From Alphaproteobacteria bacterium (GTDB lineage: Bacteria > Pseudomonadota > Alphaproteobacteria > ATCC43930 > CGMCC-115725), in the NCBI GenBank assembly GCA_019241915.1, contig JAFAWI010000161.1:1-10320 (forward strand): DNA of 10,320 nt, written 5' to 3'. Below, in pieces: positions 1 through 6,262 of this stretch; position 1 is the first letter of the stretch, and each line of letters opens with the position of its first letter. The translations under genes and the position numbers were made by a program. The notes under the pieces were generated by a model that had not been told where the DNA came from, ran no database searches, and worked only from the letters and a program-made list of their open reading frames with translations.

Positions 1-15
1 CGCGAATTTGGACAA

Positions 16-45
16 TCGGTTGCTTTTACTGCGCTCGCAATGACG
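16..45 (-). repeat. Degraded copy of an interspersed GTCATTGCGAGCG-type repeat
   Basis: Read on the minus strand, positions 45 to 16 begin CGTCATTGCGAGCGCAG and continue TAAAAGCAACCGA. This resembles a short interspersed motif, roughly CGTCATTGCGAGCGCAG followed by CGAAGCAATCCA, that I recall as frequent between genes of Bradyrhizobium-like and other proteobacterial genomes. The first 17 bases fit and the rest is diverged. It lies just upstream of the F420 operon, as expected for an intergenic element. The match is from memory and the window holds no second copy, so this is tentative. Confidence 0.4.
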
Positions 46-56
46 CATTGAACGAG

Positions 57-61
57 AGGAG
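57..61 (+). promoter_or_regulatory. Shine-Dalgarno site of fgd
   Basis: AGGAG lies 6 nt upstream of the GTG at 68. It fixes that GTG as the start, and the resulting protein begins MLKLGYKASAEQF, which aligns with the start of mycobacterial Fgd1. I could not find a convincing -35/-10 pair in the 56 bases upstream, so the operon promoter may lie outside the window. Confidence 0.7.
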
Positions 62-67
62 CTGACG

Positions 68-1069
68 GTGCTGAAACTCGGATACAAGGCGTCGGCCGAG
101 CAGTTCGGACCGCGCGAGCTGCTGGAGTTCTCGGTGTTGGCCGAGGAGCACGGCTTCGACTCGGTCTTTGTCAGCGACCATTTTCAGCCGTGGAAGCACA
201 CCGACGGGCACGCGCCCAACTCGCTCGCCTGGCTCGGCGCGCTCGGCGCGAGCACCAAGCGGGTGGTGATCGGCACCAGCGTCGCGACCCCGACCTTCCG
301 CTACCAGCCGGCGATCGTCGCGCAGGCTTTCGGCACGATGGGCTGCATGTTCCCCGGCCGCGTCGTGCTCGGCGTCGGCACCGGAGAATCGCTCAACGAA
401 GTGCCGTCGGCGGGCATCGTCTGGCCGGGCCCTAAAGAGCGCCGCGATCGGCTGCGCGAAGCGATCCGCCTGATCAACACGCTGTGGACGCAGGACCGGG
501 TCACCTTCGAAGGCCAGTTCTACAAAACCATCGACGCGACGATCTACGACAAGCCCAAGCAGAAGGTGCCGATTTGGGTCGCGGCCTCGGGGCCGCTGGC
601 GGCGCAGATGGCCGGGCAGATCGCCGAGGGCTTTATCGTGACCAGCGGCAAGAAGCCCGAGCTTTATACGGAACTGACCGACAAGGTCACGGAGGGCCTT
701 GGCAAAGCGGGGCGAAGCGTGGCGGGCCTCGAAAAGATGATCGAGGTGAAGGTCTCGTTCGACACCGACGCGCAGCAGGCCAAGGAACTGACCCGGCACT
801 GGGCCGCGTTGGCGCTATCGCCCGAGGAAAAGATGGGGGTCGAAGACCCGATCGAGATGGAGAAGCGCGCCGACGCGCTGCCGCTCGACCGCGCCGCGAG
901 CCGGTGGATCGTGTCGAGCGACCCCGACGAGCAAGTCGAGCGCATCCGGCCCTATGTCGAGCTCGGCTTTAGCCATCTCGTCTTCCATGCGCCGGGGCCT
1001 GACCAGGCGCGGTTCATCAAACTCTACTCAGAGCAAGTGTTTCCGCGCCTGCGCAAGGCATTCGGCTGA
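68..1069 (+). CDS. fgd: F420-dependent glucose-6-phosphate dehydrogenase family protein (LLM superfamily)
   Basis: This 333-residue protein belongs to the luciferase-like F420-dependent sugar-phosphate dehydrogenases. The family oxidises glucose 6-phosphate to 6-phosphogluconolactone and reduces F420 to F420H2 in the cytosol. It aligns almost end to end with Mycobacterium tuberculosis Fgd1 as I recall that sequence. Visible counterparts of Fgd1 active-site residues are D37, H38 and W42 (SDHFQPWKH), E107 (GVGTGESLNE) and the putative phosphate-binding residues K195 (TSGKK), K255 and R279 (SRWIVSSDPDE). The start is GTG with a good Shine-Dalgarno site. It is the first gene of the F420 operon, 14 nt before cofE, so the cell probably makes the cofactor and its reductase together. 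Glucose 6-phosphate is the likely substrate because all three phosphate ligands appear kept, but related enzymes use other sugar phosphates or alcohols. Confidence 0.88.
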   Translation: MLKLGYKASAEQFGPRELLEFSVLAEEHGFDSVFVSDHFQPWKHTDGHAPNSLAWLGALGASTKRVVIGTSVATPTFRYQPAIVAQAFGTMGCMFPGRVVLGVGTGESLNEVPSAGIVWPGPKERRDRLREAIRLINTLWTQDRVTFEGQFYKTIDATIYDKPKQKVPIWVAASGPLAAQMAGQIAEGFIVTSGKKPELYTELTDKVTEGLGKAGRSVAGLEKMIEVKVSFDTDAQQAKELTRHWAALALSPEEKMGVEDPIEMEKRADALPLDRAASRWIVSSDPDEQVERIRPYVELGFSHLVFHAPGPDQARFIKLYSEQVFPRLRKAFG

Positions 1070-1083
1070 CCCAAGCCGCGGCC

Positions 1084-1851
1084 ATGGCCAACAGGGTCAC
1101 GATCATCGGGCTGCCCGGCGTGCCGATGGTGCACCCGGGCGACAATCTGCACGCGCTTGCCGTCGCGGCGCTGGTCGATGCCGATATCGGCATCGAGGCC
1201 GGCGATGTGCTGGTCGTGGCGCAGAAGATTGTGTCGAAGGCCGAAGGCCGGATTGTCGACATCGCCACGGTCAACCCATCTGCGCAAGCCGAGCAGCTCG
1301 CGGCAGAGACGAAAAAAGACCCGCGTTTTGTCGAGGTGGTGCTGTCGGAATCAAAGCGCGTCGTACGCCACCGCGAGAACCTGATCATCGTGGAGCACAA
1401 GCACGGCTGGGTCATGGCCAACGCCGGCATCGATCACTCGAACGTCGCACCCGGCGACGGCACGGAGCGTGTCCTGTTGCTGCCGCTCGATCCTGATGCC
1501 TCGGCGCGCGCGCTGCGGGATGCGCTGGTGGCATCGTACGGCGTGCCGGTCGCCGTCGTGATCAGCGACAGCTTCGGCCGGCCATGGCGCCGCGGCACGG
1601 TCGGCATCGCGTTGGGCGCCGCCGGGCTGCCGGCGATCGTCGACTGGCGCGGCCACCCCGATTTGTTCGGCCGCCCGCTCGAAGTCACCGAAACCGGGTT
1701 TGCCGACGAGATCGCCGCTGCCGCTTCGCTGGTGATGGGACAGGCCGACGAGGCGATGCCGATGGTGCTGGTACGCGGCCTCAGCTGGAGCGCGCCCGAC
1801 GCCGCCGCCGCCGCACTGGTACGGCCGCCGGAGCACGATCTGTTCCGGTGA
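1084..1851 (+). CDS. cofE: Coenzyme F420-0:L-glutamate ligase, single-domain CofE
   Basis: This 255-residue protein matches the GTP-dependent CofE family, which adds L-glutamate to F420-0 and then gamma-linked glutamates to form the F420 tail (EC 6.3.2.31 and 6.3.2.34). Recognisable motifs are VVAQKIVSKAEGR (44-56), HGWVMANAGIDHSNV (107-121) and ISDSFGRPWRRG (160-171). The family normally shows these as QKIVSK, ANAGID.SNV and ISDT.GRPWR. The length is that of archaeal CofE. The C-terminal nitroreductase-like domain of actinobacterial FbiB, which reduces dehydro-F420-0, is absent, because the ORF ends at the ligase domain. Start: ATG 14 nt after fgd, with only a weak Shine-Dalgarno site, so expression may depend on translation through the operon. 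The cofD start follows 6 nt after its stop. Confidence 0.93.
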   Translation: MANRVTIIGLPGVPMVHPGDNLHALAVAALVDADIGIEAGDVLVVAQKIVSKAEGRIVDIATVNPSAQAEQLAAETKKDPRFVEVVLSESKRVVRHRENLIIVEHKHGWVMANAGIDHSNVAPGDGTERVLLLPLDPDASARALRDALVASYGVPVAVVISDSFGRPWRRGTVGIALGAAGLPAIVDWRGHPDLFGRPLEVTETGFADEIAAAASLVMGQADEAMPMVLVRGLSWSAPDAAAAALVRPPEHDLFR

Positions 1852-1857
1852 CCGGCG

Positions 1858-2808
1858 ATGGACGCTAGTTCGGGGCCGGTGATTGCGTTGTCGGGCGGTG
1901 TCGGCGGCGCCAAGCTTGTACTCGGCCTCTACCGCATCCTGCCGCCCGATACGCTGACGGTCGTCGCCAATACCGGCGACGATTTCGAGCATCTCGGGCT
2001 GACGGTCTGTCCCGATCTCGACACGCTGCTCTACACGCTGTCGGGCCAGGCGAACCCGGAACTCGGCTGGGGCCGCGCCGACGAGACCTGGACGTTTATG
2101 GCGGCGCTGCAGCGGCTTGGCGGCGAGACCTGGTTTAGGCTCGGCGATGGCGACCTCGCGACCCATGTCGAGCGCACCCGGCGGCTTGCGGGCGGCGAAA
2201 GCCTCTCGGCGGTCATCGACTCGTTCCGCCGGCGCCTCGGCATCGGCGCGCGGCTGCTGCCGATGAGCGACGATGCGGTGCGCACCCGGCTCGAGACCGA
2301 CCGGGGAGCGCTCGATTTTCAGGACTATTTTGTGCGGCTGCGGTGCGAACCCGCGGTACGGCGGCTGCACTTCGCCGGCAGCGAGACGGCGCGGCCGCAT
2401 CCCGAGGCGATTGCCGCCCTCGCCCATCCGGCGCTGCGCGCCGTTGTCATTTGCCCGTCGAACCCGTTCATCAGCATCGATCCAATCCTCGCCGTGCCGG
2501 GCATGCGCGATACATTGCGGGCTTCCAAAGCGCCGGTGGTCGCGGTGTCGCCGATCATTGGCGGGCAGGCAGTCAAAGGCCCGACGGCGAAGATGATGGC
2601 CGAGCTCGGGCTGCCGGTCGATGCGACGACGGTCGCGCATCGCTACGCGGATTTCCTCGATGTGTATGTCGCCGACGAGGCCGACGCCGATGCGGTAGCC
2701 GGGCTCGACATGCCGGTCGTGTTGGGTCCGACGCTGATGCAAACGCTGGAAGGCCGGGAGCGGCTGGCGAGCCTTGTCCTTGAAACGGCGGATCGCGTCC
2801 GCAAATGA
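1858..2808 (+). CDS. cofD: 2-phospho-L-lactate (or phosphoenolpyruvate) transferase CofD/FbiA
   Basis: This 316-residue protein is the enzyme that transfers the GMP-activated phospho-acid (EPPG, LPPG or an analogue) onto FO, releasing GMP and giving F420-0 or dehydro-F420-0 (EC 2.7.8.28). The N-terminal glycine-rich loop SGGVGGAK (12-19), NTGDDFEHLGL (38-48) with its paired aspartates, CPDLDT (51-56), CPSNPFISIDPIL (199-211) and SPIIGGQAVKGPTAKMM (231-247) are all characteristic of CofD. The length agrees with the family. Start: ATG 6 nt after cofE. The alternative codons upstream lie inside cofE, and this start places the glycine loop at the usual distance from the N-terminus. Its TGA overlaps the cofC ATG as ATGA, so the two are probably translationally coupled. 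The sequence alone does not show which phospho-acid is used. Confidence 0.94.
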   Translation: MDASSGPVIALSGGVGGAKLVLGLYRILPPDTLTVVANTGDDFEHLGLTVCPDLDTLLYTLSGQANPELGWGRADETWTFMAALQRLGGETWFRLGDGDLATHVERTRRLAGGESLSAVIDSFRRRLGIGARLLPMSDDAVRTRLETDRGALDFQDYFVRLRCEPAVRRLHFAGSETARPHPEAIAALAHPALRAVVICPSNPFISIDPILAVPGMRDTLRASKAPVVAVSPIIGGQAVKGPTAKMMAELGLPVDATTVAHRYADFLDVYVADEADADAVAGLDMPVVLGPTLMQTLEGRERLASLVLETADRVRK

Positions 2809-3506
2809 GCCGTCCGGCCGACGTCTGGGCGGTGGTCCCGGTCAAGGAGACGGAGGGCGCGAAACAGCGCCTGGCCCCGGTTCTGTCGGCGCCGCTGCGG
2901 CAGCGGCTGGCGCTGGCGATGCTGGAGGACGTGCTGGAGGCGATCGCTGGGGTCGCTGGGCTGGGCGGCATTCTGCTGGTGACGATCGACTCGTCAGCGA
3001 TCGCCCTCGCCCGCCGCTACGGCGCCGTCACGCTCGCGGAAGGCGCGCGCGACGGCCACACCGGCGCGGTCAATGCCGGTGCGCGGCATCTTATCGAACA
3101 AGACCGCCGCACCATGCTGACGCTGCCGGGCGACCTCCCGCTTGCGGATACCGGCGAAATCGAGCGGCTGATCGCGGCGCACGGCATCGCGCCGGCGTTT
3201 ACGATCGCGCCGGCGCATGACGATCTCGGCTCCAACGCGATCGTGATGTCGCCACCCCTGGCCGTACCGCTGCGTTTTGGCGACGACAGTTTCTTCCCGC
3301 ACCTCGCCGGTTCGCGCGCGGCCGGGATCGAGCCATGCGTGGTGCGCTTGCCCGGTCTCGCCTTCGATATCGACAATCCACAAGACCTTGAGCATTTTTT
3401 ACGGCTCGAAACGGCCACGTGCGCGGGCCGGTTGATCCGCGAGTATGCGGACGAAATCAGCAAGATGGCGGCGCGGTCGAGCGGGCGCGGCGAGGAGGTA
3501 GGGTGA
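2805..3506 (+). CDS. cofC: Phospho-acid guanylyltransferase CofC/FbiD
   Basis: This 233-residue protein is a CofC-type nucleotidyltransferase. It joins GTP to 2-phospho-L-lactate, phosphoenolpyruvate or, in some proteobacteria, 3-phosphoglycerate, making the activated donor used by CofD. Seen motifs are VPVKETEGAKQRLAP (11-25, nucleotide-binding loop with the K and R of the MobA-like fold), LPGDLPLAD (107-115, metal-binding aspartate), DLGSNAIVMSPP (140-151), PLRFGDDSFFPHL (155-167) and GLAFDIDNPQDL near 187-198. The last 30 residues are charged and probably disordered. The ATG sits in an ATGA overlap with cofD and the stop lies in a GTGA overlap with fbiC, a tight operon signature. The substrate decides whether the product is classical, dehydro- or 3PG-F420, and it cannot be assigned here. 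Confidence 0.92.
   Translation: MSRPADVWAVVPVKETEGAKQRLAPVLSAPLRQRLALAMLEDVLEAIAGVAGLGGILLVTIDSSAIALARRYGAVTLAEGARDGHTGAVNAGARHLIEQDRRTMLTLPGDLPLADTGEIERLIAAHGIAPAFTIAPAHDDLGSNAIVMSPPLAVPLRFGDDSFFPHLAGSRAAGIEPCVVRLPGLAFDIDNPQDLEHFLRLETATCAGRLIREYADEISKMAARSSGRGEEVG
3493..3498 (+). promoter_or_regulatory. Shine-Dalgarno site fixing the fbiC start
   Basis: AGGAGG lies 4 nt before the GTG at 3503, inside the last codons of cofC. It is the strongest ribosome-binding site in the F420 operon. It supports GTG 3503 over any of the upstream in-frame codons from 3419 onward, which lie wholly within cofC. Confidence 0.75.
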
Positions 3507-5926
3507 GCGGCTTTTTTGCGACGATCCTGGCCCGCACGGAAACCGGCATGACGCTGATCGACGCCGATGCGCTGGCGCTCGCCGAATGCGAAGACCTGCC
3601 GGAGCTGATGCGGGTCGCCGCAGTGCTGCGCGACCGCGGCCACGGCGACCTGGTCACCTACTCACGCAAGGTGTTCATCCCGCTGACGCAGCTGTGCCGC
3701 GACGTGTGCCACTACTGCACCTTTGCCCACGCGCCGCGGGAGGGCGAGCGCGCGTTCCTCACCCCGGACGAGGTGCTGGCGATCGCGCGCGCCGGTGCGG
3801 CCGCCGGCTGCCACGAGGCGCTGTTCACGCTCGGCGACAAGCCCGAGCTGCGCTACCGCGCCGCGCGCGACGAGCTGCAGGCGCTCGGATACGCGACCAC
3901 GCTGTCCTACCTCGCCGCGATGGCCGCGCTTGTGCTCAAGGAAACGGGGCTGCTGCCGCACCTCAATCCAGGCCTGATGACGTGCGACGATTTAGAAGCG
4001 CTGCGCAAGGTGTCGGTATCGCAGGGGATCATGCTTGAAAGCGCGAGCGAGCGGCTGGCGCAGCGCGGCGGGCCGCATTTCGGCTCCCCGGATAAGGTGC
4101 CGGCGCGGCGCCTGGCGACGATTGCGGCTGCAGGCGAGGCAGCGGTGCCGTTTACCAGCGGCATCCTGATCGGCATCGGCGAAAGCCGCCGTGAGCGCAT
4201 CGAGGCGCTGCTGGCGCTGCGCGCCCTGCACCAGCGCCACGGCCACATCCAAGAGATCATCGTCCAGAATTTCCGGGCGAAGCCAGCGACCAAAATGGCG
4301 GACGCGCCAGAGCCGGACGAAGCCGACCATCTGTGGACGATCGCGGTGGCTCGGCTCGTTTTCGGCCCGGCAATGAACATTCAGGCGCCGCCCAACCTTA
4401 TGCCGGAGGCGCTCGAAGCGATGGTCACGGCCGGGATCAACGATTGGGGTGGCGTCTCACCGGTGACCCCCGACCATGTCAATCCGGAAGCGCCGTGGCC
4501 GCAGCTCGACCTGCTCGCCGAACGGACCGCGCGGGCCGGTAAGCTGCTGGTGGAACGGCTGGCGATCTACCCCGAATACGCGAAGGAACCGACCCGCTGG
4601 CTCGATCCGGCGCTGCATACGCCGACGATACGCCGGATTGACGGCCAGGGTCTGGCAAGGGCCGACAAATGGAGCCCCGGTGCCGGTGTCGAACCGCCGC
4701 CGCGTGGACGACGGGCGGGCAACGGCCCGGGACTTGCCCTATTTGAGGCGATCCTGGCGCGCGCTGTCGCCGGCGAGACGCTGACCGAAGCCGACATCGT
4801 GCGGCTGTTCGAAGCCCGGGGCAACGCGTTCGACCTCGTTTGCGCCGCCGCCGACCGCCTGCGCCGCGAGGTCAATGGCGACACGGTCAGCTACGTCGTC
4901 ACCCGCAACATCAACTACACCAACATCTGTTATTTCCGCTGCCAGTTCTGCGCCTTCTCCAAGGGCAAGCTCAGCGAGAATTTGCGCGGGCGGCCCTACG
5001 ACCTCGACTGGGACGAGATCGTACGACGCTGCGAGGAGGCGTGGGAGCGCGGCGCGAGCGAAGTCTGCCTGCAAGGCGGTATCCACCCCGAATACACCGG
5101 CGCGACCTATCTCGGCATCTGCCGCGCGATCAAGAAAGCGGTGCCGGACCTGCACATCCATGCGTTCTCGCCGCTCGAAATCTGGCAGGGCGCGAAGACG
5201 CTGGGCCGGTCGCTGCCGGATTTTCTCGCCGAGCTGCGCGACGTCGGGCTCAGCTCGCTGCCCGGCACCGCGGCTGAAATCCTCGACGATGAAGTGCGCG
5301 CCATCATCTGTCCCGACAAGATCAAGACCGATGAATGGCTTCAAGTGATGGAAGCGGCGCACCGCGTCGGGCTGCGCGCCACGGTCACGGTCATGTACGG
5401 CCATGTCGACCGCTACGAGCATTGGGCGCGCCACTTGCTGCGCGTGCGGGCGCTACAGGCGCGCACCGGCGGGTTTACCGAGTTCGTGCCGCTGCCGTTC
5501 GTGCCGATGGAAGCGCCGATGTACCTGAAGGGGAACGCGCGCCTCGGCCCGACCTACCGCGAAGCGGTGCTGATGCACGCAATCGCGCGCCTGGCGCTGC
5601 ACCCGCTGATCCCGAACATCCAGACATCGTGGGTGAAGCTCGGCGCCGCCGGCGCGGCCGCCTGCCTGGAGGCCGGCTGCAACGATCTCGGCGGCACTCT
5701 GATGAACGAGAGCATCTCACGGGCCGCCGGCGCCAGTTTCGGTCAGGAGATGGCGCCAGAGGCCATGGAGGAACTGATCCGCTCGATGCGGCGCACGCCG
5801 CGTCAGCGCACGACGCTCTACCAGGATGCACCGCCGGATCGCCGCGCCGCCTCGTTCGGCGCGCTGCCGCTGGCAGACCCGATCAACACGCCGGCCCGCA
5901 AATACGAAAGGCCGGCGGCCGAGTAG
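3503..5926 (+). CDS. fbiC: FO synthase, CofG-CofH fusion (FbiC)
   Basis: This 807-residue protein carries two radical-SAM domains in one chain, the FbiC arrangement. The pair converts tyrosine and 5-amino-6-ribitylaminouracil into the deazaflavin FO. The N-terminal CofG half has a CxxxCxxC cluster at C65, C69, C72 (LCRDVCHYCTF), followed by LFTLGDKPE, ESASERL, FTSGILIGIGE and NIQAPPNLMP. The C-terminal CofH half has the second cluster at C476, C480, C483 (CYFRCQFCAF), CLQGGIHPEYTG from 522, LPGTAAEILDDEVR and CNDLGGTLMNESISRAAGA from 726. Between the halves lies a proline-, glycine- and arginine-rich linker (roughly 385-410). The length is slightly below mycobacterial FbiC (about 856 residues). 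The start is GTG in a GTGA overlap with cofC, with AGGAGG upstream; the reading frame is open for 84 nt further upstream, but that part is cofC sequence in another frame. It is the last gene of the operon and faces the minus-strand unit, with one base between stop codons. Confidence 0.95.
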   Translation: MSGFFATILARTETGMTLIDADALALAECEDLPELMRVAAVLRDRGHGDLVTYSRKVFIPLTQLCRDVCHYCTFAHAPREGERAFLTPDEVLAIARAGAAAGCHEALFTLGDKPELRYRAARDELQALGYATTLSYLAAMAALVLKETGLLPHLNPGLMTCDDLEALRKVSVSQGIMLESASERLAQRGGPHFGSPDKVPARRLATIAAAGEAAVPFTSGILIGIGESRRERIEALLALRALHQRHGHIQEIIVQNFRAKPATKMADAPEPDEADHLWTIAVARLVFGPAMNIQAPPNLMPEALEAMVTAGINDWGGVSPVTPDHVNPEAPWPQLDLLAERTARAGKLLVERLAIYPEYAKEPTRWLDPALHTPTIRRIDGQGLARADKWSPGAGVEPPPRGRRAGNGPGLALFEAILARAVAGETLTEADIVRLFEARGNAFDLVCAAADRLRREVNGDTVSYVVTRNINYTNICYFRCQFCAFSKGKLSENLRGRPYDLDWDEIVRRCEEAWERGASEVCLQGGIHPEYTGATYLGICRAIKKAVPDLHIHAFSPLEIWQGAKTLGRSLPDFLAELRDVGLSSLPGTAAEILDDEVRAIICPDKIKTDEWLQVMEAAHRVGLRATVTVMYGHVDRYEHWARHLLRVRALQARTGGFTEFVPLPFVPMEAPMYLKGNARLGPTYREAVLMHAIARLALHPLIPNIQTSWVKLGAAGAAACLEAGCNDLGGTLMNESISRAAGASFGQEMAPEAMEELIRSMRRTPRQRTTLYQDAPPDRRAASFGALPLADPINTPARKYERPAAE

Positions 5927-5927
5927 G

Positions 5928-6215
5928 TTATTTCAACAGCGCGCGGGCGATCTCTTCCCACTCGCTGTCGAGCGAGGCGGTGGACGGCGTCTTGCCGGCG
6001 CGGCTGTACCAGCCGCCGGCGTTTCTGTCGTCGCCCTCGACGCGGTGCAGGTAGGCGTGCGCCCAGGCGCCCTGCTCGTTGGCGTCGGCCTGCGCGCAGC
6101 GATGCGCCTTGTGCCAGTCGCCCTTTGCCTGCCACCACAGCGCCTGCATCGCGCCGCTGATTCCAGCGGGCGGCGCGGCCCCCGTCAGCGACGATTTGAA
6201 GGTCTCGAACTCCAT
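5928..6215 (-). CDS. Small conserved hypothetical protein (95 aa)
   Basis: This 95-residue soluble protein starts MEFETFKSSL and has no signal peptide, membrane segment or catalytic motif. Its core has alternating aromatic and small residues: MQALWWQAKGDWHKAHRCAQ (23-42), GAWAHAYLHRVEGD (49-62), NAGGWYSRAGK (65-75) and DSEWEEIARALL (83-94). The paired helical pattern with A, W and Y at regular spacing looks TPR-like. I recall similar small hypothetical proteins across alphaproteobacteria but know no function for them. The ATG has an excellent Shine-Dalgarno site (GGAGG at 6225-6221, 5 nt spacing). The frame stays open upstream to 6971, but that part is antisense-like translation across the FAD oxidoreductase gene and is not used. 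It lies 47 nt after the FAD oxidoreductase stop, so it is probably the last gene of the same transcription unit. Confidence 0.82.
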   Translation of the reverse strand: MEFETFKSSLTGAAPPAGISGAMQALWWQAKGDWHKAHRCAQADANEQGAWAHAYLHRVEGDDRNAGGWYSRAGKTPSTASLDSEWEEIARALLK

Positions 6216-6220
6216 ACGTT

Positions 6221-6225
6221 CCTCC
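6221..6225 (-). promoter_or_regulatory. Shine-Dalgarno site of the 95-aa gene
   Basis: On the minus strand the sequence GGGAGGAACGT immediately precedes the ATG at 6215, giving GGAGG with a 5-nt spacer. It decides the start of the small gene, because the same reading frame is open for another 750 bases upstream. Confidence 0.75.
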
Positions 6226-6262
6226 CGCGATGTCGCTTGCGATGATAGGTGGGCTGCGGTCC

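Noticed and set aside
1..36. Sigma-70 promoter for the F420 operon from TTGGAC at 8-13
   Set aside because: No -10-like hexamer occurs at 16-18 nt spacing, so no promoter can be supported here.
26..799. 257-residue open frame on the minus strand opposite fgd
   Set aside because: It is the mirror of fgd, with histidine/arginine-rich composition and no recognisable motif.
1351..2742. 463-residue open frame on the minus strand opposite cofE and cofD
   Set aside because: It lies antisense to two clearly identified genes, has arginine- and histidine-rich composition without any recognisable motif, and is the usual mirror frame of GC-rich coding DNA.
3419..3502. 84-nt upstream extension of the fbiC frame
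   Set aside because: It overlaps the end of cofC in another frame, and the GTG at 3503 has the strong ribosome-binding site and typical 4-nt overlap.
5961..5976. Perfect 6-bp stem hairpin as a terminator of the two convergent operons
   Set aside because: It has no T-run on either side and lies within the coding sequence of the 95-aa gene.
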